Origin: Buxus sempervirens
Lineage: Eukaryota > Streptophyta > Magnoliopsida > Buxales > Buxaceae
Length of the DNA: 64,000 nt
Assembly: GCA_947561395.2 (NCBI GenBank)
Contig: OX387182.1
Location: forward strand, 6,558,595-6,622,594
Direction: 5' to 3'
Position numbers and translations under genes: made by a program. Shown one piece after another: positions 11,401 to 22,934 of the stretch. Every line of letters starts with the position of its first letter. Positions within the stretch are counted from its first letter, which is position 1. Under the pieces are notes generated by a model. It was not told the origin of the DNA and did not search any database. It saw only the letters and a program-made list of their open reading frames with translations.

Positions 11401-13228
11401 CTAATCTGTCATGACCGTTTCACCTTTGTTGGTGCTGAAGCCCTGCGACAACATATGTGCATAAAGAAGCTCATTCCATGTGTCAGGCACTCCAGGAAGG
11501 CACCAGTGGCTGCAGTCTTGTGGATAAGGAACTTGAGTCCCCGGTTCGCGGTGGATTGAGGGGTGGCCATCTTTTCTAAATTCTGTTAGATGTGTGATGT
11601 TTAAGAAATGAGCCTTTCTCTGTTCATTCTTCATCTGCTTGATTGTTTCTGAAATGAATAGATTATTCCATGGCTCAGCTTCTAACTTTGTATAATTAGT
11701 TTCTGGTGTGATATCAGAGTCACAGTGGCCCCCTTCCTGCCATGTCCCATTCCTGTAAATTCACATTATAAACCCATGACTTTTTCATCCATCCTAGTAA
11801 ATACTCAATACAGATCTACTGACAAACTCTAGCTTGTCTACCTAATTGATCAGTAGATTCAATACAATCACATTGATACATTATACATTCTGTTATGCTT
11901 ATGAGTATACTTGCCTGAAATGCACTGGTGAGTAGCCTCGGAAGAAGATGTGGCTCTTGACAGGATCTAAATTCTGGATAGCCCATGACTTCCATGTTTG
12001 TAGAGACCTTCTGAATGCTTCCTTAACATCCATTGTCATGTTCAAACTTCGATCCTCCTGGAAATACCATCCCCTGAAACACATTAAAACTTGCATTAGC
12101 CAACTCCATTAACAGGCTAAAAAAAAAATTGAAAGCTACTGAATTATGAAAGTGAGAATCCCAGAGAAGGAAATGAGCTCCCACATCTTTACAGTTTTGT
12201 CTTGGTTCCACCAGTGCCCAGCATTAAACACCAGAACGTCTGCACCCACCCACTGTTTGGAGCGCCAGTGAAGCCGGTCGATCCGAATGGCACTTTTTAT
12301 TCGATCAGAAGAATTTGCCGGTGGACGGTCAATGACGACCAAGAAAGGAGTCCTGTAGTACTCAACTGTAAGGTTGTAATCATGGAATCTTATGGAGAGA
12401 AAGCCCTTGTGTTTGGTTATAGGGTTTCCATTTTCTTCATAAATTGCAGACTTGTTAGACACAGCCTGTGCAAGCATGCATACCAGAGATTCCCACTGGT
12501 TTCGCCCTATGGAATCGCCTGCAAACACTATGCGTCCGTTCCTGCTCCTCTCCAGAAGCTCGCTACCATTAAATCTGCAGAAGGCAATGAACCAAAAACA
12601 TAAGAAAAGATAAAAGAGTAATTAAGCAGCTAGACCTCATGTAGATGCATGTACTGTGTAATGAGACCTATAATTCCAGAAACTGGTTTTTCCTTGGAAC
12701 TGATATCTCATCAAGAGTCTAGTTCTAAAGCTTCTAGGGTCTTGTCTTCTCATAAAAATGCACGTAAGGCGTTACGATTTGTACATGCAACGTGTCTTAC
12801 GCACACTTATAACCAAACGAAATCTACCTTGGAAGATTGCATCCCTTGGGTTGCCATCGCCACTTCAGATAATCTTGATCTCTCCGTCCGTTTTGACGGC
12901 ACCGGAAGCCGGGATCAAGAAACGGGCAGCTTTCGTTATACGATCGAAGTGGGTGAGTTACGTCCGGGACCCATCTGCCGGTCGAATAATCACAAGTTTC
13001 TGAACTTAAATTGGGATCATAGCTGGGAAGAATTTGGGATAACAAGCCGAAACGAAGAAGGGATGGAGGCTGAAGGGGGATTATGGAAGTATAGACCAAA
13101 AGGAAAGACAAAATGAGGAGAAAGAGGAGAGAATAGAGTGCACAGCTGAGTTCCCTCTTGATGAAGATGGGTATGGAGAAGAGCTGAATCTTGTGGGAGA
13201 GAGGGTGGTGGGAGGTCTGAAGATCCAT
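11401..13228 (-). CDS. Trichome birefringence-like (TBL/PMR5) O-acetyltransferase
   Basis: Four exons on the minus strand, 13228-12828, 12574-12185, 12073-11915 and 11752-11401, give 433 residues. The N-terminus is short and cytosolic, then a hydrophobic anchor at roughly residues 29-50 (LYSLLFLLILSFLLVYTSI), as in Golgi type II membrane proteins. The TBL domain starts at CDYSTGRWV and PFLDPGFRCRQNGR. The catalytic GDS motif (FAGDSIGRNQWESL) lies near residue 153 and the partner DxxH (DCSHWCLPG) near 396-399. TBL proteins acetylate xylan, mannan or pectin in the Golgi. Sequence such as ITKHKGFLS and SLQTWKSWAI looks most like the TBL8-11 group, so a rhamnogalacturonan/pectin substrate is possible but inferred. 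All exons are intact. The third intron uses a GC donor. The gene is convergent with the LETM1-like gene. Confidence 0.93.
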
Positions 13229-13584
13229 GAGAAGAGGGAGAAGAGGAAGAAGAGGAGGAGTTCGTGGTTCCTAGAATTAGTAACTTTAACCATTTTTTGT
13301 TATATTACCAGGGACTCGAGCATCTTGACTTGTTCTTCGACAATTACTCGCGATTACTTCGACGTTCGTGGCGACGAAAGCAATGGAAAACAGCACGTAG
13401 ATAATCTTAATGGTGGGAACAATTAGTACCTAAAAGGCTGGCATTAAAACCGGACTCTGTTTTAAAACACCATCACTTTTGTCGTTTTCCATAACAAATA
13501 GAAACCTGAAATGTCGAGTCAAAAAACGGAAGAAGCAAGAGTCAAGACCATATTGAAGATCCAAGTTACAGAAAAATACCAGAG
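13229..13584. other. Upstream region of the TBL gene
   Basis: This is the 5' flank of the minus-strand TBL gene. It starts with purine-rich sequence (GAGAAGAGGAAGAAGAGG on the + strand, pyrimidine-rich on the coding strand) typical of a plant 5' leader. No convincing TATA box was picked out and no other gene is seen. Confidence 0.4.
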
Positions 13585-13830
13585 AAATGGCTGGTTTATC
13601 GGCAGGTTAGAACACCGCCGGGAAATAAAACGCCGGTAATAGTTACACTCGCGGTTTACAATTGCAGTGTCACCCGCCGGGATTAAACTCGCTTTTCCGG
13701 TGATTTTTCTGATCCGCCATCTACAACGCCGGCAAAAGGCATTTGTGCGAGAGATGTAAAAGTTTGCCAGCAGTTTCGTAAACCCGCCGGTAATGGTTTT
13801 ACCGGGGGTTTGGATAAACCATAACAAATT
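13585..13830. repeat. Degenerate CACTA-like subterminal repeat patch
   Basis: Short CCGCCGG, CGCCGGTAAT and ACCCGCCGGTAATGG motifs in both orientations match the subterminal units of the CACTA element at 40620-42726. No CACTA terminus or target duplication is preserved, so the fragment is old or only an end piece. Confidence 0.4.
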
Positions 13831-14700
13831 AACAATCCAGTCTAGATATGCTTTTAACTTGAACATATTCAAAACTTCTATATACATAGCAACAGAAGGG
13901 AGGACCTATAATATCTCTCACTTCATATAGATCTAAAAGAAAAAATTATTAAAATGTCCTTTTTCAAGTCATATATGGTTTAACAGATTAACTATTAGTT
14001 TAATTTTAAAAATTAAAATTAAGTTGTACTCTCTCCTCTAACTTGATCAATTAATAGAAAAAACCATTAGAATATTTTTTCTTAAATTAAGTAAGGGTTC
14101 TTAAGCTTTTATATTTTTTTATTAAACGGAGTACGACTTAACCCTTAAAAGGAATCCCTCGATTGAACCAAATTAATGCTAACAATATTTAGTTATATTC
14201 AATTGATGGGATCTAGGTACAGGTGTGGCTGGTTATGTAGAGCCATGTTTCATCATCATCAGTCCCATCTAATCTAAGCATTTAAGTAGTAACTGCAAAA
14301 TGATGACCTGCCACCAAACTACAACAAAGAGGGTCTTGAGAAAATAACTAACAACGATGCCCATCCTCTTTATTGTACCGAATAAACCATTTTAAGGTCT
14401 TGAAACTATATAATATCCCTCTTTATTTAGTATTTAGGTGTTTGGTAGATCTTTTGAAAGTTAATTTGAGTGGAAGAACTATTTGTGAATTAGATGAAAA
14501 GTTGTGCTTGTGGGAAGTATCTGTCATAAATTTTTTCGTCGACAAATTCCCCTTTGATTTCTCTTGTAGAAAAGCCAGGAGGCACACAAATTTTAACTCT
14601 TTGCAGCCTCCCTTTGATCAGGGTTGAAATTGAGCTTCTTTATAAGCTGAATGATCTAACTTAGAGAGCACATAATCTACATTGCAGCTTAAAATAGGTC
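13831..14700. other. Spacer, no gene seen
   Basis: AT-rich sequence without a credible coding frame, RNA gene or recognisable element. Confidence 0.4.
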
Positions 14701-15435
14701 ATGGTGTGTCCACTTAGCACACTGGTACATATTGATTCATTGGCACTCAAACGCCAATCACAAAAATATTTGGTTATGGGGTCTTGCCCCAGAATCCGGT
14801 GCTATCATGATACCAACGGATAATGGTTTAGGGTGTGAGGTCAGCGAGACCGTTTCCTCTGAAACCAATGGATGGTATCAGCGTGAAATGGAAGGATGCA
14901 TGTCCCATTTTAATAGGGGTCTCACACCCCAAAAGGGCCAAAACACATCCCAGCAGATGGTATCACGGTACTCCTAGATACTGATACTAGAGGAAACGCT
15001 TTCGGGGCCTTCTCTTGACATGAGCGTGCAACCCATTTCATAATGGTATCATCAAGTGGGATTAGAGGAAACGGTCTTATCAAAATAAGCTCAACGTATC
15101 AAAAGCTTTGATAGGAACACATTTCCTCTACTCTCACGATCCGGTGGTACTGTGATACCATTGACTGGGGTGGTGTTTTGGGTTGTGGGGCTCCATATTG
15201 AAACCAAAATGCGTCCGTTCGTTTCACGGATAGTAACATGGAACAGAATAGACAAAGCCATCTCTCATCTCTTCAAAAGCCTGATTACTTGAGAGTTCCT
15301 TTGGCACTACTCGGTGGTACCAGTGTCCACTCTTCAAAACACATCCTAGCTTGTGGTATCACGGTACAATTGGATTATGGGATTAAAGGAAATGTGATTC
15401 TAAACCTTACAAAGGAAATTTGGTGTATGATGTGA
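14701..15435. repeat. Cluster of palindromic GGTATCACGGTAC motifs, unclassified
   Basis: A ~35-nt unit, AACACATCC(C/T)AGC followed by TGGTATCACGGTAC, occurs at about 14942-14971 and 15341-15367, with a reverse-complement-like core GGTACTGTGATACCA at 15144-15158. A 13-bp inverted pair, GACCGTTTCCTCT / AGAGGAAACGGTC, lies at 14848-14860 and 15064-15076. Further diverged copies are scattered between. The organisation resembles the subterminal repeats of a DNA transposon, but no termini were found. Confidence 0.4.
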
Positions 15436-15930
15436 TACAGCCCAACCCAATTTGTCGGTGGCCATATCAGCTCGAGCCACAGGTCCAATGGTAAAGCATA
15501 TGTGCACACATCATCCACATATGTATACAAGAGCAATTTGAAGTAATGGTATAGCTTGGCTATAACCCATACAATAATCTACAATCAGAGTCAGAGGATA
15601 CAAGAACATAGCACATAATACTCATTCCCACATAAACAAGCATGCCAGTTGGACTGAACGAGTTGAAATTTAAAGAATTTCCTTTTATTTTCACAGTTTT
15701 CAAATAGAAACAAAAAAAAAAGTGTTATTTTAAGAATTCACAGATCTGTATCCCTAAAATAATGAAAAAAAATTAATAATAAAATAAGTAAGAAAAGAAA
15801 AAAAAGTTGACACAGTGAACAATGCAAGCTTTGTGAAACACATGAAAACAGGGCAACTCAGCAACTCGTGACCCCACATTCAACTCGTCAAGTCATACAC
15901 TGCACGATCGGACGATATTTACCGTCTGAT
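15436..15930. other. Spacer, no gene seen
   Basis: A-rich sequence immediately 3' of the intronless minus-strand ORF; presumably includes its 3' UTR. Nothing else is recognised. Confidence 0.4.
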
Positions 15931-16566
15931 TCAGTAATCTTGAAAGCATGACTTGGTTGCTGGGTTATGCCCAATCCCATCCTCCATTGATTCCACAAAA
16001 GCATCCCAGGTCGCACTTTCTTCAAAGAAGGATTCTCGTAAAACTATCTCTGCACGCATGAACGACTTGTTGGAAGCTATTACATCTCCGGCACCGGCGG
16101 AGATACCGTCGATAATTGAAGATCGTTTGTGCTTTGGAATGTTTAGAAGCGACAGCATGTTTGAGATGACTGAAACCACCTCCCCAGGACACATGAACAT
16201 GGATTTCTCCACTGTAAGTGTTTTTGTGTCAAGGGTTCTGCGTGATTCAGTGACGACGACTGCTTGTCCGTTTCGTCGTGGGACGACCCACTGGATCAGA
16301 ATACTGTAACTAAGCTCAATGGTCAAGTGGAGAGGAGAAGAAAGAATGGGTAGGTTCGCGGAGATCTGAGTTGGTGACAGAGTCAGATCCCACTCAGAAC
16401 GTCGTGATTCGTAGCGAAAGACGTTCAGATGCCTCTCCGAAGGCAGCAGTTCGTAGGGGATGAAGTATCGATGCCCTTTGGAGCATATTTCGTAGGCGTA
16501 GGGAATAATGTTCCGATGCCGCTCTGTGAGGAATTCGTAGCCGTGGGTACGGACGTTTGACGCCAT
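15931..16566 (-). CDS. Unrecognised intronless protein, ~211 residues
   Basis: An uninterrupted minus-strand frame. The first ATG at 16620 would add 18 hydrophobic residues (MCCLSCLLFLYFVFHLSF), but I prefer the ATG at 16566 (MASNVRTHGYEF). The TATA-like box lies only about 10 nt upstream of the first ATG, and a related ORF at 29209 starts at the equivalent ATG. The N-terminal third holds a loose ~16-residue repeat: RHRNIIPYAYEI, GHRYFIPYELL, RHLNVFRYES. The middle is beta-like (ILIQWVVPRRNGQAVVVTE) and the end acidic, with no transmembrane helix or known catalytic motif. I do not recognise the family. Just upstream lies an array of ~65-90-bp repeats in which the Helitrons inserted. The layout is faintly like small plant RING-H2 genes whose zinc-binding end is missing, but no RING is present. 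Confidence 0.5.
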   Translation of the reverse strand: MASNVRTHGYEFLTERHRNIIPYAYEICSKGHRYFIPYELLPSERHLNVFRYESRRSEWDLTLSPTQISANLPILSSPLHLTIELSYSILIQWVVPRRNGQAVVVTESRRTLDTKTLTVEKSMFMCPGEVVSVISNMLSLLNIPKHKRSSIIDGISAGAGDVIASNKSFMRAEIVLRESFFEESATWDAFVESMEDGIGHNPATKSCFQDY

Positions 16567-16628
16567 GAATGAAAGATGGAAGACGAAATACAAGAAGAGT
16601 AAGCAAGAAAGACAGCACATGACGCTAG

Positions 16629-16637
16629 AATTAAATA
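16629..16637 (-). promoter_or_regulatory. TATA-like box of the intronless ORF
   Basis: TATTTAATT on the minus strand. A start of transcription ~30 nt downstream would fall near 16600, inside the longer reading, which supports the ATG at 16566. Confidence 0.3.
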
Positions 16638-16659
16638 CTTGACATAGACAGACTGTTAG

Positions 16660-16916
16660 AGTTAGCTTAGGATTCCAAATCCGTGTAAGACTCTAAATTA
16701 GTAGGGAAGCAAATCGTCTGCCATGCTTCCCTGATTTCCAAATCCGTGTAAGACTCTAAATTAGAAATCCCAATGATTTATAAATTCGTGCGATAATATA
16801 ATTACAAATCCCGACGACTACTTTCTAAATCCGTGTCATAATGTAAATTAGAAGCGAGAACGTGTCACGGTTACAAAATTATAACGACTCCTTTCTAAAT
16901 CCGTGTCATAATGTAA
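16660..16916. repeat. Diverged ~65-90-bp tandem repeats (continue at 25742-25800)
   Basis: AAATCCGTGTAAGACTCTAA and AAATCCGTGTCATAATGTAA recur at about 16677, 16741, 16828 and 16895, each with CTAAATTAG or GTAAATTAGAAG and a following variable part. The last unit stops after GTAAA at about 16916, and its expected continuation TTAGAAGTCACAATGTGTCACG is found at 25742, on the far side of the Helitrons. A related stretch lies at 29310-29350 and 30004-30060. Confidence 0.65.
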
Positions 16917-18635
16917 AAAGCATTCTGGCCCGTGCTTTGCACGGGCAAATAGGTTCAAAAAATTATTAAAAAATAAATTATTTTATATATTGTCTTGAAA
17001 GTTAATATTATTTTTTGGTAGAAGTTGAAAGTTAATATATTAACAATATATAACAGAATTAGAATTAATTATCTACACGGCAAACACTATCTCATAAGAA
17101 CTTTAAAATACACCTGGTGTGACAAACCTCATATAGTTACATGAACGTAAAAATGGATATAAATACATGGATTAGTAGTATGTACTATGTACAGGAAACT
17201 TCAAAAGTGTGAGTGCATCTAAGAATTCCCTTCTTATAAAACATTGCAAGCTCCATGAAATAGTTATGAGGTCCTGAAATGAAAAAGAAATAGAATAAGA
17301 ATAAAGTAAAACCAAAAGATATGTGACTACTATTAAACATTGAAAATGTTGTTTATTAAAAGATCTGATAATTTCATAAATTGTAAATGTTGAATTTTGT
17401 GGTATTTGCTAGGAAGCAATATGTCAAGTCATAGGACTGGCAGCAATTTGATCTGTTTGACAATGCAAATCAATGTCTATCCATGCAATGAAAGATGTCC
17501 AACTAATTAGAGTACTACTACTATTATAAAAAAAACTTTTGGTGAAAAAATTGAATTGTCTACATTGCCAAAATAATAATAATAATAATAACATATTAAT
17601 AAATAGTTGAATAGCTCATTAGGAAACAGCAAACTCAAAATTGAAAACAATAACAAAGTCTTAACATTAGAAAAAATGGCACATCCCAAATAGTTGGGGT
17701 CAACACAATAAATTCAATATTCAGATCCCAAATCTTGGCACTTTTCCATAATTGCCATTTTAGGCTTCCGATAAGTCGAAGCCATGTTAGAGGGTGCTGC
17801 TCCTAATCAAGGCAATGAGATTTCTAATGCAAAGAGTTTGCTAGATTTGGCAAACGAAACATCATCGGGGTGGTTCTAAATTCTTCAAAAATAGCTGTTT
17901 CAGATGATATAGAAGAGAAGTTCACTCATGCTTTGTGTACCTAATGAAGAAAAAAAGTTTATTATTATTTTTCTTTTGGCAGCCGCTGCCGATGACTTTG
18001 CCACTGCCAAGAAAATACAGCAAGGGCTTTCAATAGGAGAGAGAAGATCAGAAAGGAATATAAGAGATAGAGAGGAAGGGAGGGGATCTGGCAATTCAAG
18101 AGGTTTCTCGAATCCCCTTGACAATAGATTCTTCACTTTTTTTTTTTTATTATCAAATGACTAAATCTAAGTTACTTTAAATCTGAAAACCGAAAGGAGT
18201 AAAAAATTGTTTTGTATATACCTGATTTGGAATTATTATAAAAATGAAATAACTAAATCTAAATTACTTTTAAAAACCGAAAAGTCAAAAGTTGCGGGCA
18301 GGGTTTTTTTAATTATTATAAAATGACTAAATATAAATTACTTTAAAACTGAAACCGGAAGGAGTAAAATTTTTTTTTTTCTTATACCTTATTTGGAATT
18401 ATTGTAAATATTTAATGATTAAATCTAGATTACTTTTAAAAACGGAAGAAAAAAGTCCAAAGTTACGGCAGGTTCGGACTCCGAACCTGCCCGAGCCTTT
18501 TTTTTTTTTTGTTATTACGAACCTGCTAATTTTTGTTTTCTTTTTTTTTTTTTTTTCAGAAAAAAAATAGGCTCGGATTCCCGAACCACGCGAAGCGGGC
18601 ACGTTAGCAGCCACCCCCGCTTCGCTTAATATATA
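16917..18635 (-). mobile_element. Helitron (first of an abutting pair), partly decayed 3' terminus
   Basis: On the minus strand the 3' end carries the hairpin GCCCGTGCAAAGCACGGGC (16930-16949) followed about 8 nt later by CTTT, a decayed version of the CTRR end. The 5' end near 18635 reads TATATATTAAGCGAAGCGGG, similar to the 5' end of the neighbouring Helitron. Inside are a 31-residue open frame at about 17786-17881 (LEGAAPNQGNEISNAKSLL) that looks like captured coding sequence, an RTE-like tail near 17686-17702, and a two-copy tandem repeat. No Rep/helicase gene is present, so it is non-autonomous. Confidence 0.5.
18143..18478. repeat. Two-copy tandem repeat, ~165-bp unit
   Basis: Each unit runs ATTATNAAATGACTAAAT, GGAGTAAAA, ATACCTNATTTGGAATTATT, ATTACTTTTAAAAAC and then GGGCAGG or CGGCAGG. 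The two copies, near 18145-18308 and 18310-18478, are clearly related with scattered differences. Confidence 0.6.
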
Positions 18636-18879
18636 CTAGCAGATAGCCCGTGCGATGCACGGGCACTGGATGTAAAATCAGTACTTGGCTTAGAAAACTA
18701 ATTGAACGTTTATATTTTTGAAATTAAGTTTATATTTTTTAGTTTGAAGATTTTGAAATTAAGAGTTTATTCGTTCTTTAAAAATCTCACACATTTTATT
18801 TGTACATGCCATGAAAGGGATTGATACCCCACATAAATATTAGATGCTTCAATTTTATATAGAAATTCCGAAATTTACA

Positions 18880-21280
18880 TATTGAAAGGTTAGTGTTTAC
18901 AAAATTTGAAGCCATCATAACTGGGTCATATGTTGTCCCTTATTGAAAAGACGGATGGCATTACAATTTTGAAAGATTTGTTTGTTTTATCAAGTCTGGC
19001 AAGTTCCATAATATAACCATAGTCAAGAAACGTGCATAAGGCATAAACTTTAAAATTGTGTTATCAAAAGTAACATATAAATGTTACTTCTATTAAAATT
19101 TCAGAGTAAAACACACAAACAATAGTAGCAACTAAAGATCCTTGAAGAACCTAAATCTCCTTGAGAACATCTTAGGTGGGTGTAATTTCTCCTTTGCTGC
19201 AATAAATTTGTTAAAGTTAGGATACTTAAGCTAGACAACCATGAAAGTAAGGTTCCTATTCTAGGCCCAGTATGGCTCAACCTCATGCTTGAAAAACGCC
19301 ATCTGCTTCACCTCTTCCCATGTATCTTGATTCAGCCTTGGGGTTGAAGGATCATCGGCCCAATAATAGTTGAAATCAACAACTACAGAGTCTTCAGATT
19401 GACCTAAGTACGCTCCAAATGCCCTGATGATGCATATAAGAAAACCATTGTACATGTCCACTACATAGAAGATCTGCGGTTTCAAGTACTTGAAGCATGA
19501 GAATATAACATGCATTAATTCAAACTGTATATGCAAGTGTAAGGCATAAGAGAAAAATTCATAGACATTAGTCGTAAATGATGGAGATTAGTAGAATTCA
19601 TTTGTTGCATCAAATAAAGATTGGATATAAAGCTTTTTCCATACACTTTCTTGTATTTATTTTTTCAATTTGAAGATTAATGTTTCTTACTTTTGAATTT
19701 CTTCAGAATAGAAAGATATGACTAATAGCAAATGCGGTGAAGTTGTTGATTAAAAGTTCTTTGGTAATGTAGTAGCTGCTACTGTAACTTGATTGGATGA
19801 CATGGCAAATGCAAAAAAGAGCATTAGAATTTTTTTTTTTAATTAAGGTCAGTTTTTATTTTATAAGCAAATATGTCAAATTATTTTATATATTTTCTCT
19901 AAAAATATTAATAGATCAACAACATATTATACACTTGAATCAATTCAATGCCAACCCAATAGGATTAGTCGCAAGTTTAATATGGTTAAGAGTCAAACAG
20001 GACTCAACCTGGAAAGTATATTGATAAATTCATGAGAAAACAAAAAGTTGCTACAAATTATTTCATGATAAATGAAAACAAATAATATGCCAACAATGAA
20101 GATTTCCCAATTTGTGAGAACTTATATCGAAGGAAATCCTCTATCAAATCTTAATCTAAATTCTTTACACAAACATTTCTAAATTTAGACACATCTGAAG
20201 GAGGGAAAGAATAAGAGCTATCAGATAAACCGGCACAAACTAAGACAAACTCAATTTCATTAATGGAACCAAAAAAGAAAAAGGAAAGAATATGTCGCAA
20301 ATATCACTATGAACATGATAGGAAAAACAAAGATGTTTTAAAATTTTCAGATTATTTTATCCCTAGTAGCAATCCATGCACTTCATATGAAACCAACAAA
20401 AGCATATTATGAAAACAAACTTAGTAGCACACACCAAAAACAACAACTCCAATTCAAGAATATAACATTTGTAGTGGAAATGGAATTTTTGGAGAAGAAC
20501 CCAACATGCAGAGACAGTTACAAATATGAGAAAGGGAACCACCATACCCACAGCAAGGAAACAAAAGCAAACTTTTGAATCAAAATATGAGATGGCTGTA
20601 TGCAATTGATGACAATAATAGCTGAAAATTTTGTTAAGAACATTTGATCTTGAAACAACAAAAATATTCTCCGAAATTAGAATTTAAACCATGGCTTCCA
20701 TTATCAATAAAACCACACATTGTCCATTCTATAATTTCAAAACAATAAGGATACAAAGAACTTAGTCTTCTGGTTTATGTCCTTATGGTAAGGAAATTAT
20801 CAAGTAGTGCACAGTTATAAGTTGTAAACCACAATTGAGACAACTATAAGAATCACCTTGCTGGAAAAAATACTATTGGCAATGTTGCAATAACACAAAA
20901 AGATATCTATTTAGTACAAATTAGCAAGCCACTTTGTCCCAAACAACAACCAACTGACGCGTCAATTTTTGAAATAGATATTAAACATCCCCAGTTGATG
21001 ACGTGAACAGGACCAAATATTGAGCTAAAAAAAAATTCAGAAGCCCGTTATCAGAAAAAGCAAGCAATTAACTTGCAAGGGAATGAAAGTCGACTTCACC
21101 AAAGATTTCCTCTGAAGTGCATATTATGAAGTAACTACCAAATTTATAAACCAAATAGTGACTAAACAAAATCTAAGAAGCAATACTAAAAACAATCTGT
21201 CGCTAAGTTCTAAAAGACTAATTAAAACGCATGAAAAGTTCAAAATGCTTGTATTATTAATAATAAATTAGAGAAAGAAT
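18880..21280. other. Helitron interior without a recognised gene
   Basis: AT-rich sequence. A minus-strand frame at 19262-19500 (DPSTPRLNQDTWEEVKQMAF) looks like old coding sequence but I do not recognise it. The rest shows no credible gene. Confidence 0.35.
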
Positions 21281-21285
21281 TCTAC

Positions 21286-22383
21286 CTGTTGTGTATTGGG
21301 ATCAATGTCGAAGACTTTGGTTGGGCTACTTTCAACCCAATTTCTTTTCTCGTCTAGTGTCAAAGACTCCATCAAGTCTTCGTTGAGATGAATCTATAGT
21401 TCGTTGGGAAAATATATATCTTTATGTAATGCAACACTAAGAATAAGAATTAATATAGAGAAAAACCTTTTAAAAAAAAAAAACTCACCATCGACCAAAT
21501 ATGTTACCAACAGTATCCTCTTTGACAAAATGACCAGAAAGTTCCATTAAAATTTTTATGTACCTGCAATCAATTCAGAAAGCATTGCTGTAAATTATCT
21601 CAATGTACATTATCACATTGGAAGATATGGTGAGTGAACAGTTTACGCTAAATGATATAGAAAGACTGTCCACAGCTTGCCGTAGGCAATTAATTTTAGG
21701 GCCGAACTTGTAGCCCACTACATTTAGATGTTATTACCAGTATCTAGGCATTTTAACACAAAAAAGATACCGCTAGAGAAAGACTAATAACAGGGTATAT
21801 AGATCTAAAACATATATGAACATTAGATGCTTACATTCAGCTTATTCTTCAATAGTTGATATATGCTTTGAAAATTATATCATGCCTTGCACATACCTCC
21901 GAGCCAAGACATCGTTCTTGCTGTACAGGATCCTAGTAACTGATGGGGCAGGCGTATCAGAGAAATCTGACAACTCATCAATCTAGGGAGCAGCCATCAC
22001 AGCACCCACTTAGCATATTTCAGAGTTATAAACAGAAGAGAATAAAACAGTAGAGTCATGATAGTAAACAGATCCACTTAACAGACTATCGGAGAAAAAA
22101 GAAAACTCTGATGGGAACGGTATTGACGGCAATATCAATTTCAAAAACAAACCAGATTAAAAACCCATTTAGATATCATATTGAGAACTGAAAAATCAAC
22201 TTTCAACCCCATTAGAAAATTCAAAACAGCAAGAAGGAACATTTTCTATTTTTCCGAGAAAATCCATCTCAAAACAGACATCAAAATTCGGATCAATACC
22301 TGTCGTTGCAAGCTTTCAGTATCGACTGATATAGAAGATAATGAATCCGAAACGCATGATTGGGGTTCGCCGTTGGTCTTCAT
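21286..22383 (-). pseudogene. UAH: Captured 5' exons of ureidoglycolate amidohydrolase (UAH)
   Basis: Four exon-like blocks on the minus strand: 22383-22300, 21982-21897, 21563-21489 and 21393-21286. The first three join in frame with good splice sites. They read ISVDTESLQRQIDELSDFSD, PAPSVTRILYSKNDVLARR and GHFVKEDTVGNIFGRW. These match the start of plant UAH, a peptidase-M20 enzyme of the endoplasmic reticulum that completes purine ureide breakdown; the Arabidopsis protein has IDELSSFSDAPSPSVTRVLY. The signal peptide and all metal-binding catalytic residues are absent. The fourth block (SLTLDEKRNWVESSPTKVFD) does not look like UAH and, joined directly, would create an early stop. The piece lies wholly inside the Helitron, so it is a captured gene fragment. 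Any transcript would be chimeric. Confidence 0.8.
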
Positions 22384-22489
22384 CTTTGTGAGCTAGGACT
22401 ATAGAAACGAAGCAGCATCAGAGGAAGAAGATTACAGACCGTTGAACGGGAGTGAATCTCAGACCCATCTTTCTCGGTTTGGAAATTTG

Positions 22490-22765
22490 CAACTTCCCTG
22501 ACCTGAAACGTGCAATAGAGAAAAAAAAACCCTAGAAATTTCATAAATCGAAACCCTACTCTGATATGAGAATATAAGAAAAAAAAAAGGGGATGATCGA
22601 AACGGAGAAGAAAGGGGAATGGACATAAATCAATAATTTCACCTACCTCGATGGAAATTTGCAACTTGCCTGACCTAAAACATGCAATAGAGAAAACAAA
22701 AACCCCAGAAATTTCATAAATTGAAAGCCTAATCTGATCTAAGAATATAAGAAAAAAAAAAGGGA
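22490..22765. repeat. Local tandem duplication, ~170-bp spacing
   Basis: TGACCTGAAACGTGCAATAG at about 22500 recurs as TGACCTAAAACATGCAATAG at about 22670, each followed by AATTTCATAAAT, a second shared block, an A-run and GGGATGATC. It sits just upstream of the captured UAH first exon. Confidence 0.65.
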
Positions 22766-22934
22766 TGATCTAGAGTGAGTAGATAGGGGCTTACCTGTGT
22801 TCAAGGAGGTGAGTAACGCGGGTACTGGCGAAATAGCAACTGCCTTGGGTGGTGCCGAAGCACTCAGGCAGAAACGCGAGAGAGAAGCGAGGGATGGTTA
22901 GGTTTTCTTGCTTCTGTGAGACATGGGAAAAAAT

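Noticed and set aside
12202-13116. Plus-strand frames of 133 and 155 codons
   Set aside because: Antisense to TBL exons 1 and 2, whose protein has unmistakable TBL motifs.
21286-22383. A host UAH gene on the minus strand
   Set aside because: Catalytic exons are missing, the region lies inside Helitron borders, and the next exon-like block is unrelated.
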